The translations under genes and the position numbers were made by a program. From NCBI RefSeq assembly GCF_030244015.1, contig NZ_JASSYX010000003.1, positions 372,001 through 436,000 of the forward strand: a stretch of DNA of 64,000 nucleotides, written 5' to 3'. This document shows positions 43,748 to 53,246 of this stretch, in pieces. The stretch is from Pedobacter ginsengisoli. Its GTDB lineage: Bacteria; Bacteroidota; Bacteroidia; Sphingobacteriales; Sphingobacteriaceae. A model generated the notes under the pieces. It was given only the letters and a program-made list of their open reading frames with translations, searched no databases and was not told the DNA's origin. Position 1 is the stretch's first letter. Each line of letters opens with the position of its first letter.

Positions 43748-46030
43748 TTAACCAAACACCTCCTTTGCTTTTTTAACCGCTTTTGACAGATCAATCCCTT
43801 TACCAAGTACCCCTTTGAACAGGTCACCGGTTTCTTTCAGCCTGTCTATCGAATTGAAAATTGTAAAATCTTTCATAGTAAGACCAGGCTTCAGCTCGTC
43901 CCAGTCCAGCGGCATGGAAACCGTAGCGCCCGGTTTCGGTCTCAGCGAATATGGCCCCGCGATGGTTGCTCCTGGTCTGTTCTGTAGAAAATCAAGGTAC
44001 ATCTTTCCTTCTCGGTTGGCAATCATACGCTCCAGGCTGGTGAATTCGGGAACCTGCTGATGTACCAGAGTGACGATGATCTTGGCGAACATCTGGCTTT
44101 GGTCATAGGTATACTTTGCACCCAGCGGGATATAGATGTGCATTCCTGTCGAACCAGATGTTTTTACATAACATGGAACGTCTATCTGACCGCACACTTC
44201 TTTAACTATCTGCGCGACATGGATGACCTCATCGAAAGTATTTTTATCCGGGTCAAGGTCAATCACACAGTAATCCGGGTTGTCCGGGCTTTTGCTCCTT
44301 GAAAACCATGGATTCATCTCAATACAGCCGAGCGATGCCATCCAGAGCAAAGCAGCTTCATCGTTACCCAGCAAATACGCTTTGTGTTCCCCTTCACTGG
44401 TGATATAAGGGAAAGTATCCGCCCAGTCAGGCGCCTTTCCCTTTACATCTTTCTGATAAAAACTCTTGCCATGAATTCCACCAGGAAAACGGTTAAGCGA
44501 CATCGGCCTGTCCTTCAGATAAGGCAGAATATAATCAGCCACCTGGTAATAGTAATTGAACATATCCCTTTTGCTCACTTTATCTTCCGGCCAGTAGAGT
44601 TTGCTCAGGTGTGTAAATTTCAGTTCGTGACCATTTACCTTGCGGACCTGCGTTTCGTCCTTCGGGTTTAACAGCGTCTTTCGGCCTGCAGATTTAGGCG
44701 GTCTGATTGCCGAAGCATGCTGGTCTTTGTGCACGGGTATAGTCTCTTTCTCATCAGGAAGCGCCGTCTCAACGATTGCCTTGGTTTCTACTTCGGTCTC
44801 GCGGATCACTTCCCTGGCCTTCTTGTCATCCCTCATTCCCTGGAACGAGGGATGGCGGAATACACCGTCGTTGGTCACCTCGGAAAAGGCAACTTCGCAG
44901 ACCAGTTCAGGCTTAAGCCAGGTTGCCTTAGCTTTAGGCGGGTTCGGCCGGAAGCGGGAAGGTTTATTTATATCCGGAATCTCCTCAAATGGACTTTTAT
45001 CAGTTATCAGTGGCCTGAACTGCGCCATCATCTTTTTTTGTGCTGCATTGTTGAAGCCTGTGCCCACTTTACCCACATACTGCAACCTACCATCTTCATA
45101 CACGCCCAGCAGCAAAGAACTGAACTGCTTAGGCGTATCCTCGTTTTTGGTAAAACCTGCAATGATGACCTCCTGTCGCTTACTCACTTTGATTTTAAGC
45201 CATTCCTTAGACCTGTTATTTTTACTGTATAGACTATCAGATTTTTTTGCAATAACACCTTCCAGTCCCATTTTAGATGCTGCATTGAAGAACTCGCTCC
45301 CCTTGGCTTTGAAAACCTTGCTGAGCCTTACACGGTCATCATCCTGCGGCAATACCGCTTCCAGAATCGCCTGGCGCTGGGCTAAAGGAAGATCCGTAAA
45401 GTCCCTGCCTTCGTACCAGATCAGATCAAACACGTAATAGACCAGTTCCCCATCCGCCTCACTGCGCCAGTTCTGGAGATCGCCAAATTTCGAAACTCCT
45501 TTTTCATTGATCACCAGGATCTCACCATCCACTACAATGTCCATTTTCCAGGTTTGCAGCACCTGGAAAATAGGATAGAATTTTTCATTAAACTGTTTAT
45601 TGTTGCGCGACAATATTTGTACATCCCGATTCTTCAGACAAAAACCCAGGGCCCGGTAACCGTCCCATTTGACTTCATACACCCATCCCGGATCATCAAA
45701 TGGCTTATCCACCAGTGTAGCCAGCATGGGCGTCATCCCGATGGGTATCTTTGATTTTGTCCCCTTCTTTAACAATGTTTTAATCTCCGGACTCAGCTCC
45801 TGCGGGTTTTCGTTGACCGCCTCCTGTTCGAAATTAGCCGCGACAACTTTAACTGCGCCTTTTTTTACAGTTTCCTCATGGCCATGCTGCCACACTTTCT
45901 CACTGCTTTGTTCCACCTGCCTGATGGTCTTTCCCGAAACCACCGATTTATCCTTTTTAGTGATATCACCGGCTTTCGGTTCGGACGTTTTGGTAAAATC
46001 ACGTTTTTCCTTGTATCTCTGAAGGCTCAT
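43748..46030 (-). CDS. ligD: DNA ligase D (ligase and polymerase domains; phosphoesterase core missing)
   Basis: 760 residues for non-homologous end joining with Ku. The N-terminus MSLQRYKEKRDFTKTSEP is the typical start of the LigD phosphoesterase domain, but its His/Asp-rich core (normally ~140 residues) is absent; a linker of about 75 residues leads straight to the ligase domain. Ligase: Lys121 in EVKWDGYRA, GEILVINEKG, and an OB fold to about 420. Polymerase/primase domain (about 470-760): GNDEAALLWMASLGCIEMN and the DLDPD metal motif. So joining and fill-in remain, while 3'-end trimming is probably lost. Confidence 0.93.
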   Translation of the reverse strand: MSLQRYKEKRDFTKTSEPKAGDITKKDKSVVSGKTIRQVEQSSEKVWQHGHEETVKKGAVKVVAANFEQEAVNENPQELSPEIKTLLKKGTKSKIPIGMTPMLATLVDKPFDDPGWVYEVKWDGYRALGFCLKNRDVQILSRNNKQFNEKFYPIFQVLQTWKMDIVVDGEILVINEKGVSKFGDLQNWRSEADGELVYYVFDLIWYEGRDFTDLPLAQRQAILEAVLPQDDDRVRLSKVFKAKGSEFFNAASKMGLEGVIAKKSDSLYSKNNRSKEWLKIKVSKRQEVIIAGFTKNEDTPKQFSSLLLGVYEDGRLQYVGKVGTGFNNAAQKKMMAQFRPLITDKSPFEEIPDINKPSRFRPNPPKAKATWLKPELVCEVAFSEVTNDGVFRHPSFQGMRDDKKAREVIRETEVETKAIVETALPDEKETIPVHKDQHASAIRPPKSAGRKTLLNPKDETQVRKVNGHELKFTHLSKLYWPEDKVSKRDMFNYYYQVADYILPYLKDRPMSLNRFPGGIHGKSFYQKDVKGKAPDWADTFPYITSEGEHKAYLLGNDEAALLWMASLGCIEMNPWFSRSKSPDNPDYCVIDLDPDKNTFDEVIHVAQIVKEVCGQIDVPCYVKTSGSTGMHIYIPLGAKYTYDQSQMFAKIIVTLVHQQVPEFTSLERMIANREGKMYLDFLQNRPGATIAGPYSLRPKPGATVSMPLDWDELKPGLTMKDFTIFNSIDRLKETGDLFKGVLGKGIDLSKAVKKAKEVFG

Positions 46031-46230
46031 GACATGAGTATTTTAATGCTAAACACCAGCAGCCGCATTAAAGTTTCCTCATTTTGATATCACATTAGCC
46101 AAAAATACAGGCATTGACCTGGTGGTTAGTTTAGAGACAATCTATTTTTGGTTCAAACAGGATTATCTTAGATAAATGCTGTAGCGTTCCCCCAATTCCG
46201 CGCGTTTTAACAACAGAATATAAACTAACC

Positions 46231-46590
46231 ATGAACAAAAAACTACATTCAATAAAAATCCTGTGCGCGCTATTCATCCTGCTGACCGGCTTTGCTGCCT
46301 GCAAAAAAGACACATTAAAAGTTGACACCGAGAAAAATTATACAGAAGAAAAAACCACTCCTGCTACAGACCTGGCTGGCGGGGCCATGCACCTCAGCTT
46401 AAAACCTAATGGAGTTGCAGACATCAATCCAGGCGGAGACATCATGTGGAGAGGCACCTATACCATCAGCGGGAAAAAGATTACGGTGACAATCCCTGAT
46501 TTGGACAAGAAATTTAAGTTTACCATTTTGTCAGAGACGGAACTGGAATCTGAAACGGGTGTAAGACTGAAACTCCATCCAACTCCTTAA
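46231..46590 (+). CDS. Small lipoprotein
   Basis: 119 residues; lipoprotein signal with lipobox GFAAC (Cys24). The mature part is beta-rich (MHLSLKPNGVADINPGGDIMW, GTYTISGKKITVTIPD), like the lipocalin-ish DUF domains found in many Bacteroidota lipoproteins. It lies between ligD and ku on the opposite strand, stopping next to the ku stop. Function unknown. Confidence 0.72.
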   Translation: MNKKLHSIKILCALFILLTGFAACKKDTLKVDTEKNYTEEKTTPATDLAGGAMHLSLKPNGVADINPGGDIMWRGTYTISGKKITVTIPDLDKKFKFTILSETELESETGVRLKLHPTP

Positions 46591-47364
46591 TCAGGCTCCT
46601 TTTTTCGCATTCAAACTACCCATGAGCTGACTGTACAGATCCTCATCTTTCTCTTTTCTGGGCTTAAGTTTTTTAATGGTCGGCCGTTTTCCTTTAGCTT
46701 TGGCCTCAATCAGTTTCAGCAACTTGGTATGGTACTCATCCTTATACCTGGATACGTCAAAATCTTCGGCATATTGATTAACCAATGCCAGCCCCACTTC
46801 AAGTTCCTTCTTATTGATGGTAACTTTGTCATTAATTTTAAGTTCGTCCTGATCCCGGATCTGCTGCTGGAACCGGATACGCGTTACGACCAGTGCGTTG
46901 TCTACCGGGTGTACAATACATAAACTTTCCGAACTACGGAGCACAAAGCGTGCAAGTCCGGCTTTCTTCGATTTTTTCAGCACTTGCAGCAGCAATGCAT
47001 ATGCTTTATTACTTTTAGCCTCCGGCTCGGCATAGTAGGATGTCTCATAAAACATCGGGTTGACTGAAGCAATGTCTACAAAACTTTCTATTTCTATGGT
47101 TTTGGTCTTTTCAGGGGCAGCTGCTTCAAAATCACTCTCCTCAACAATCACATAATTGTCGTCCTTGTATTTGTAACCCTTGACAATCTTTTCGTATGGC
47201 ACCTCTTTCCGCGTGTGTTCGTTGACGCGCTGGAACTTGATGTGCGCATGGTCGCGCCCGTCCAGCATGTCCAGATCCAGCGATGAGGTCTGAACAGCAG
47301 AGTACAGTTTAATCGGGATACTGACTAATCCGAAGCCAATAGTCCCTTTCCAAATTGATCTCAT
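46591..47364 (-). CDS. ku: Ku protein (non-homologous end joining)
   Basis: 257 residues, bacterial Ku homodimer that binds DNA ends and recruits LigD. Opening MRSIWKGTIGFGLVSIPIKLY is diagnostic, then HIKFQRVNEHTRKEVPYEKIVKGY and a Lys-rich C-terminus. It overlaps the upstream 98-residue gene by 4 bp. ligD is 560 bp further downstream, same strand, separated by an opposite gene. Confidence 0.96.
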   Translation of the reverse strand: MRSIWKGTIGFGLVSIPIKLYSAVQTSSLDLDMLDGRDHAHIKFQRVNEHTRKEVPYEKIVKGYKYKDDNYVIVEESDFEAAAPEKTKTIEIESFVDIASVNPMFYETSYYAEPEAKSNKAYALLLQVLKKSKKAGLARFVLRSSESLCIVHPVDNALVVTRIRFQQQIRDQDELKINDKVTINKKELEVGLALVNQYAEDFDVSRYKDEYHTKLLKLIEAKAKGKRPTIKKLKPRKEKDEDLYSQLMGSLNAKKGA

Positions 47365-47657
47365 ATTTCCTGATTTAAGTCCTTATTAATGCCATGAGGA
47401 TGATGCGCCTCTATTTGATCGGCTAGTAAATGCAGCAGGTCTTCAGCCAGCCTCCCGGGATTCTGACAGATATGGAGATAGCTATAGGCATCCGGTTCAA
47501 AACTTGCCACCAGATTTCCCTGCTGAAACACTTTTACTTTACAGCTTTCGCCATTATGGTGCAGGTATTCACCAACCTCAAAATGATAAACTTCCTTGTC
47601 CCGGCGGATTGTTATCGGATAATTTTCCATAAACTGTGCTGTTATTCTATTCAACAT
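47361..47657 (-). CDS. Small protein coupled to ku
   Basis: 98 residues, possibly starting at Met10 (47630, MENYPITIRRDKEVYHFE). Short beta-rich protein with a His-rich end (AHHPHG). Overlaps the ku start by 4 bp, so the two are translated together. Not recognised; an NHEJ link is by context only. Confidence 0.65.
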   Translation of the reverse strand: MLNRITAQFMENYPITIRRDKEVYHFEVGEYLHHNGESCKVKVFQQGNLVASFEPDAYSYLHICQNPGRLAEDLLHLLADQIEAHHPHGINKDLNQEI

Positions 47658-47844
47658 TATTCAAGACGATTACGTGAGTCTTACATCACATGCCTGATGC
47701 ATAGCATAACAAATGCGCCCGCGGGTTGTTTCCCTGGATTATTCTAGCCCTGCATTTTAATTGCCAAAACCAATCCAGCATAATAAATTCATCAACAGCA
47801 AAATATCATTAATCATAAGTATCTTTAACACAACTGAAGACTTT

Positions 47845-48462
47845 ATGCTGCAAAACAGGGTTGACCCCAACGGAAACATCATCAAAACCCCGGCCCGTGG
47901 CGCCTGGATGGGAAACCGGGGCGTTATCCACAACCCCGCCAAAGAGATCGTACGGCCCTTTAAACTAAAAGCCTGGATCACCTGCCTGCTTCATTTCAAA
48001 GGATGGCACAGGGAGGTTATGGCCCCAAACCGCTATACCGAACTGTTCTTTATGGACGAAGCCACTGCCCTTGCATCCGGCCACAGGCCGTGTGCAGAAT
48101 GCAGGAGAAGTGATTATAAAAAATTTAAGTCCCTGTGGATTAACGGAAATCCTGAATACCAATTTGACGAAAAAACCCGGATTTCTGAAATAGATGACAT
48201 TATGCATAAAGAGAGGATCGGCAGTGATCACCTTAAGATCACTTACAGGGAAAATTTCTATAATTTACCTGACGGAGCCTTTATACGCCATGAAAACAAA
48301 GCTTATCTGGTAATGGGTACTAAATTGCACCTATGGTCCCCCTCTGGCTATGTGCGTGTAATTGATCCGCCGGAAGCAGATCAGGTTGAAGTACTTACGC
48401 CTAAATCAATAGTGAACGCCATTCAATCCGGATATCTCCCGCAAATATCAGTGTTTTGTTAG
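47845..48462 (+). CDS. Conserved protein with HRPCAECRR motif
   Basis: 205 residues. Family features that I recall from several phyla: LQNRVDPNGNIIKTPARGAW near the start, ELFFMDEATALASGHRPCAE, and a ECRRSDYKKF continuation. The Cys pair (CAEC) is Ada-like in spacing and could bind zinc. The long frame starts at 47761, but the family starts at 47845. Beside the Ku/LigD genes and divergent from them. Function unknown; a nucleic-acid link is possible. Confidence 0.7.
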   Translation: MLQNRVDPNGNIIKTPARGAWMGNRGVIHNPAKEIVRPFKLKAWITCLLHFKGWHREVMAPNRYTELFFMDEATALASGHRPCAECRRSDYKKFKSLWINGNPEYQFDEKTRISEIDDIMHKERIGSDHLKITYRENFYNLPDGAFIRHENKAYLVMGTKLHLWSPSGYVRVIDPPEADQVEVLTPKSIVNAIQSGYLPQISVFC

Positions 48463-48556
48463 ACTCATTTTGTTTAAAAAAATTCATTTTTATGCAAGCA
48501 TAGCAATATGTTTTGTAGTATTTATTTAACTTAGCATACTATAATTCTTAACATAA

Positions 48557-49852
48557 ATGGTAGCACAAATCTTATTTATAGCAATTACAGTGGCTGCTAT
48601 AGCCCTGTTTAGCTATAATCTCAGAAAAGTTATCCGCAACATCCGTTTGGGCAGATCCGAAAACCGGTCTGATCAGCCTCAGAAAAGATTAATGACCATG
48701 CTCAAAGTAGCATTTGGACAAACGAAGATGTTTTTCCGTCCTGTACCTGCTTTGCTCCATTTTGTGGTATATGCTGGTTTTGTCATCATCAACATCGAAG
48801 TACTGGAGATCATGATAGACGGGATTTTCGGCACACACAGGGTCTTCAGTGGATTGGGGCTATTTTACAATGCGCTTATCGGTTCGTTTGAATTTCTCGC
48901 TCTGGGGGTATGGTTGGGTTGCGTGGTATTCCTGATCAGGAGAAACCTCATTAAACTTAAAAGGTTTACCGGGGTTGAAATGACCCGCTGGCCCAGATCA
49001 GATGCCAATTTAATCCTCATTTCAGAAATCCTGCTGATGACTGCTTTCCTGATTATGAATGCTGCTGATGCAAAACTTCAGACAATGGGTGCAGGCCATT
49101 ATACGTCAGCGGGTGCATTTCCGGTCAGTCAATATCTGCAAGGATTTTTACCCGCTTCAGAAAGCGCTCTGATTGCCCTTGAGCGTGGCTGCTGGTGGTT
49201 CCATATCATCGGCATCTTTTGTTTCCTGAATTACCTGCCTTATTCCAAGCATTTCCATATTTTATTTGCCTTTCCCAACACCTATTTTTCTAACCTGGAA
49301 CCAAAAGGTGAATTCACAAATATGGCAAGTGTAACCAACGAGGTGAAGGCAATGCTGGATCCTTCATTTACACCGCCTGAAGCCGAAGCCGGACGCTTTG
49401 GCGCTAAAGATGTCAATGACCTTACATGGGTGAACCTGATGAATGCTTATACCTGTACTGAATGTGGAAGATGCACCGCTGTTTGTCCTGCAAACATTAC
49501 CGGCAAATTGCTTTCCCCGCGTAAGATCATGATGGACACCAGGGACCGAATGGAGCAGGTCGGAAAAAATATTGATAAAACAGGCAATGGTTTTGACGAC
49601 GGAAAGTCCCTCCTCGACACACACATCAGCAGAGAAGAAATCTGGGCCTGCACCAGCTGTAATGCCTGCACACAGGCTTGTCCTATAAATATAGATCCAC
49701 TGGCCATCATCACAGAACTGAGAAGATATGCTGTAATGGAGGAATCGCAGTCGCCCGCCAGTATAAATACCATGCTTGGCAATATTGAAAACAATGGAGC
49801 GCCATGGAAATACGCTCCCGCAGACCGGTTTAACTGGGCTGATGAAAGCTAA
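48557..49852 (+). CDS. Membrane-bound 4Fe-4S oxidoreductase (HdrC/NarI-like fusion)
   Basis: 431 residues. N-terminal half has about five membrane helices (NarI/HdrE-like, with His residues that may bind heme b). The C-terminal part has two 4Fe-4S motifs, CTECGRCTAVCP and CTSCNACTQACP. Such fusions pass electrons between quinones and a soluble partner. Followed 12 bp later by the CCG-domain protein, so one complex is likely. Confidence 0.85.
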   Translation: MVAQILFIAITVAAIALFSYNLRKVIRNIRLGRSENRSDQPQKRLMTMLKVAFGQTKMFFRPVPALLHFVVYAGFVIINIEVLEIMIDGIFGTHRVFSGLGLFYNALIGSFEFLALGVWLGCVVFLIRRNLIKLKRFTGVEMTRWPRSDANLILISEILLMTAFLIMNAADAKLQTMGAGHYTSAGAFPVSQYLQGFLPASESALIALERGCWWFHIIGIFCFLNYLPYSKHFHILFAFPNTYFSNLEPKGEFTNMASVTNEVKAMLDPSFTPPEAEAGRFGAKDVNDLTWVNLMNAYTCTECGRCTAVCPANITGKLLSPRKIMMDTRDRMEQVGKNIDKTGNGFDDGKSLLDTHISREEIWACTSCNACTQACPINIDPLAIITELRRYAVMEESQSPASINTMLGNIENNGAPWKYAPADRFNWADES

Positions 49853-49864
49853 TCACGATAAAAA

Positions 49865-50665
49865 ATGAGCGAGAAACTGAATTTTGAAGTGCCGACCATG
49901 GCACAATTGATAGCCAGAGGCGAAGAACCTGAAATCTTATTTTGGGTAGGCTGTGCTGGCAGTTATGACGAAAGAGCACAGAAAACCACACGTGATATTT
50001 GCAGGATCCTTCATCATGTCGGTATAAAATATGCCGTACTCGGTACCGAGGAAAGCTGTACCGGCGACCCTGCCAAACGTGCGGGAAATGAATTCCTCTT
50101 CCAGATGCAGGCGATGACCAATATAGAAGTGCTAAACGGTTATAATATTAAGAAGATTGTTACCGGCTGCCCGCACTGCTTTAATACCATAAAAAATGAA
50201 TATCCTGGATTAGGCGGCGATTATGAAGTCATTCACCACACCCAACTCATCCAGCAGCTCATTGATGAAGGAAAGCTGAAAGCCGAAGGCGGCGAAAGCT
50301 TTAAAGGAAAAAAAATCACCTATCACGACCCTTGCTATCTGGGTCGGGGAAATGATGTTTACGAGGCTCCCCGGAAAGCACTCGAGGTCCTTGACGCTCA
50401 GCTTGTAGAAATGAAACGTTGCAAGTCTAATGGGCTTTGCTGTGGAGCTGGAGGTGCACAAATGTTTAAAGAACCTGAAAAAGGCTTCAAAGACATCAAT
50501 ATTGAAAGAATAGAAGAAGCCCTGGAGACTCAGCCTTCCATCATAGCGGCGGGCTGTCCGTTTTGCATGACCATGCTTAGTGACGGAGTAAAATTAAAGG
50601 ACCAGGACCAGCATGTCCAGGTTTTGGACATCGCAGAAATAACAGTCAGGGCAAATGGACTCTAA
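49865..50665 (+). CDS. CCG-domain Fe-S protein (HdrB/GlpC-like)
   Basis: 266 residues with two cysteine-rich CCG domains: CAGSYDER plus TGCPHCFNT in the first, and DPCYLGR plus NGLCCGAGGAQMF and AGCPFCMTM in the second. The CCG domain forms a special 4Fe-4S site in heterodisulfide reductase B. Partner of the preceding membrane Fe-S protein. Its substrate is unknown; beta-oxidation (ETF) or lactate/glycolate oxidation are options. Overlaps the next gene by 11 bp. Confidence 0.87.
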   Translation: MSEKLNFEVPTMAQLIARGEEPEILFWVGCAGSYDERAQKTTRDICRILHHVGIKYAVLGTEESCTGDPAKRAGNEFLFQMQAMTNIEVLNGYNIKKIVTGCPHCFNTIKNEYPGLGGDYEVIHHTQLIQQLIDEGKLKAEGGESFKGKKITYHDPCYLGRGNDVYEAPRKALEVLDAQLVEMKRCKSNGLCCGAGGAQMFKEPEKGFKDINIERIEEALETQPSIIAAGCPFCMTMLSDGVKLKDQDQHVQVLDIAEITVRANGL

Positions 50666-51452
50666 TACGCTTTATATTGCCTCCTTAAATTCCGGAAGCA
50701 ATGGCAATTGTTATTATATCGGCAATGAAACCGAGGCAATACTTGTTGACGCAGGCATTTCCTGCAGGGAAACTGAAAAAAGAATGTCCCGGACAGGACT
50801 TTGTATGAGCAAGGTCAAAGCGATCTTCATTTCACATGAGCATTCCGATCATGTAAAAGGACTTTGTACGTTGGCGGCTAAATATAACCTGCCAGTTTAT
50901 ATCACTTCCGGCACGTTAAAAGGGTGCAGGTTTAACTTGCGCCAGGACCTTATAAGACCTTTATGCAGCAACCAGGTAACACAGATAGGCACCCTTGCTG
51001 TCACCAGCTTTTTAAAAATTCACGATGCTTCAGAACCACACAGCTTTATGATTTCCTGCGGCAGCACAAACGTAGGGGTATTTACGGACATTGGTGATCC
51101 CTGTGAGCAGCTGATCTTTCATTTTAAGCAATGCCATGCTGCGTTTCTGGAGGCAAATTATGACGATGAAATGCTCAGTACGAGCTCCTATCCTTATTTT
51201 CTTAAAAGCAGGATCAGCGGCGGAAGAGGTCACTTGTCCAACAAAAAAGCTTTGAATCTGTTCAATACCCACAGACCTCCCTTTATGACGCATCTGCTGC
51301 TCGCCCATCTTTCTAAGGACAACAACTGCCCTGAACTGGTGAAAGCGCTCTTTAATTCACATGCAGGTAATACTGAAATCATTGTAGCATCCCGGTATGT
51401 GGAAACACCGGTTTACACTATTTCTGAGCAAATCGCTGCGTACTCAATTTAA
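50655..51452 (+). CDS. MBL-fold metallo-hydrolase (YycJ/WalJ-like)
   Basis: 265 residues, metallo-beta-lactamase fold with metal motif SHEHSDHVKG, Asp in VDAGISC, and DIGDPCEQ. The opening SLNSGSNGNCYYIG is typical of the YycJ/WalJ branch, some of which are 5'-exonucleases. Its stop overlaps the next, opposite gene by 35 bp. Confidence 0.88.
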   Translation: MDSNTLYIASLNSGSNGNCYYIGNETEAILVDAGISCRETEKRMSRTGLCMSKVKAIFISHEHSDHVKGLCTLAAKYNLPVYITSGTLKGCRFNLRQDLIRPLCSNQVTQIGTLAVTSFLKIHDASEPHSFMISCGSTNVGVFTDIGDPCEQLIFHFKQCHAAFLEANYDDEMLSTSSYPYFLKSRISGGRGHLSNKKALNLFNTHRPPFMTHLLLAHLSKDNNCPELVKALFNSHAGNTEIIVASRYVETPVYTISEQIAAYSI

Positions 51453-51900
51453 TCAGTTTTTCATGGAGGTCTGACAGGTCCTGAGGTTCCATATTTTTCA
51501 GCGGTATCACCATATAAGTTGCCATGCTGTCTACATCCCCCTCATCTTTATCATTATACGTTTGCACAATTACATCATCACTTTTCGTACGCAGGAATAA
51601 GTCCCCGCTTTTATCCGTACCATAATAATCCAGATCCTTAAATTTCAACAGATTGAAAGAGAAATACTCTACCTTTCCAGTTGTAAAATGACGTTTATAT
51701 CTGCAAAATCCAGTGTTGGTAACATTAAGTTCATACCGGTCTACAGATAGTGGGCCGGATGTATTGTCGTAATGACTGCTGAGTAGCTTCTGAATATAAT
51801 TAACCTGTTCATCGAAGGAGAACACCGGAGTAAAAGCCATAAAAACCACGCACAAAAACAGAAACAAGCACATTTTCAAGAGTAATGTAAACTTTTTCAT
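51418..51900 (-). CDS. Secreted hypothetical protein
   Basis: 160 residues with a long hydrophobic signal (about 5-29, ending TPVFS). Mature part is mixed, acidic near DKDEGDVDS. The 3' ends of this gene and the MBL gene overlap by 35 bp. Family not recognised. Confidence 0.65.
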   Translation of the reverse strand: MKKFTLLLKMCLFLFLCVVFMAFTPVFSFDEQVNYIQKLLSSHYDNTSGPLSVDRYELNVTNTGFCRYKRHFTTGKVEYFSFNLLKFKDLDYYGTDKSGDLFLRTKSDDVIVQTYNDKDEGDVDSMATYMVIPLKNMEPQDLSDLHEKLIKLSTQRFAQK

Positions 51901-51951
51901 TACGTTAATTATTTAGCCCCGCCAAGTTAATTAAATTCGTATTTTTGAACT

Positions 51952-52431
51952 ATGAGTTTTTCTCCACAATCCAGAGTATGGGTCTACCAGAGCGACCGTG
52001 CCTTTTCGAATGCCGAAGTGAAAACTATTCAACAGCAGCTGGATGAATTTAGTGCGCAATGGAAAGCACATGGCCATCAGCTAAATGCAAAAGCAAAAGT
52101 ACTTTACAATTTCTTTATCGTATTTATTGTTGATGAAGCATCCGCAGGGGTTACCGGGTGTTCTATTGATTCCTCAGTCAGGATCATCAAGGAAATCGAG
52201 CGGACTTATGAGGTTGACCTGTTCAACAGGTTCAATATGGCTTACAAACTTGACGACAGGGTTATTGTAGTAAACAAGGAGGATTTTGAAACACTGGTAA
52301 ACATAAAGGCCATTGGTCCCAAAACAATTGTATTTAACAACATGGTACAATCTCTTCAGGAGTTTGAGACTAAGTGGGAAATCCCATTTGAACAAAGCTG
52401 GCATAACACGATATTTGCCCACTTGCTCTAA
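51952..52431 (+). CDS. Conserved Bacteroidota protein (not an ABC ATPase)
   Basis: 159 residues, soluble, starting MSFSPQSRVWVYQSDRAFS. Conserved block FIVDEASAGVTGCSIDSSV. Relatives are often labelled ABC transporter ATPase, but neither Walker A nor signature motif is present, so I keep it unnamed. It ends 2 bp from the convergent mtgA. Confidence 0.75.
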   Translation: MSFSPQSRVWVYQSDRAFSNAEVKTIQQQLDEFSAQWKAHGHQLNAKAKVLYNFFIVFIVDEASAGVTGCSIDSSVRIIKEIERTYEVDLFNRFNMAYKLDDRVIVVNKEDFETLVNIKAIGPKTIVFNNMVQSLQEFETKWEIPFEQSWHNTIFAHLL

Positions 52432-52433
52432 TC

Positions 52434-53156
52434 CTAAAAATCCAGTGGCCCCAGTCTCCGCATATTGCGCATGATCAGGTACTGCCGGTGACGAATGTAT
52501 GGAGTGGCTTTTTTAGGCGTCCATCTTCTGGGATTGGGAAAACAAGCTGCTATTAAGGCCGCCTGGGACCGGCTCAGTTTGTGACAGGACTTTCCATAAT
52601 AAGCTTGTGCAGCAGCCTCGGCACCATATATCCCATCTCCCATCTCTATTACATTCAGATACACTTCAAGTATTCGCTCTTTACTCCATAATATTTCGAT
52701 GAGCAGGGTAAAATAAGCTTCAAATCCTTTACGGATCCACGATCTTCCAGGCCATAAAAATACATTTTTGGCAGTTTGCTGAGAAATGGTACTCCCGCCT
52801 TTTATTCTCTTGCCTTTCTTATTGGTCTTAAATGCCTTTTCTATTGCCTTCACGTCAAATCCGAGGTGCTTTAAGAACAACTGGTCCTCGGCAGATACTG
52901 CCGCGCGTTTCATATTGTCAGAAATATCCCCGAAATCCACCCATTTCTTATCCATTTTATAGGGTTTGTCATCGGCGTTACGCTCTATGTTGCGCTGGAC
53001 CATCAAAAGCGTAATGGGAGGATCAACAAAACGGTAAACCAAGACCCAAAAAACAGTAACCATCAGAAACCACAAAAGCACTTTGAGTGCTATCGAAGAT
53101 ATTTTATCTAAAAGCGGTGATTTGACTTTAGCTTTAGCCCGTCTTTGTTTTGTCAT
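52434..53156 (-). CDS. mtgA: Monofunctional peptidoglycan glycosyltransferase
   Basis: 240 residues; one membrane helix (about 23-43) and the GT51 domain with AVSAEDQLFLKHLGFDVKAI (catalytic Glu) and KGGSTISQQTAKNVFLWPGR. It polymerises lipid II. Complete, with typical length. Confidence 0.95.
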   Translation of the reverse strand: MTKQRRAKAKVKSPLLDKISSIALKVLLWFLMVTVFWVLVYRFVDPPITLLMVQRNIERNADDKPYKMDKKWVDFGDISDNMKRAAVSAEDQLFLKHLGFDVKAIEKAFKTNKKGKRIKGGSTISQQTAKNVFLWPGRSWIRKGFEAYFTLLIEILWSKERILEVYLNVIEMGDGIYGAEAAAQAYYGKSCHKLSRSQAALIAACFPNPRRWTPKKATPYIRHRQYLIMRNMRRLGPLDF

Positions 53157-53192
53157 CGGCCAAAGGTAAGATTTACGCCAATGATTCTAAAC

Positions 53193-53228
53193 AAAAAAAG
53201 CGTCCCGATGTAAGATCGGGACGCTTTT
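53193..53228 (-). terminator. Intrinsic terminator of rpsF-rpsR-rplI
   Basis: Stem AAAAGCGTCCCGAT (53196-53209) with ATCGGGACGCTTTT (53215-53228), five-base loop; minus-strand T-run at 53199-53193. Lies 18 bp after rplI. Confidence 0.92.
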
Positions 53229-53246
53229 AATATCTGATATAGCAGA

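Noticed and set aside
51952..52431. ABC transporter ATPase label
   Set aside because: No Walker A, Walker B or LSGGQ motif is present.
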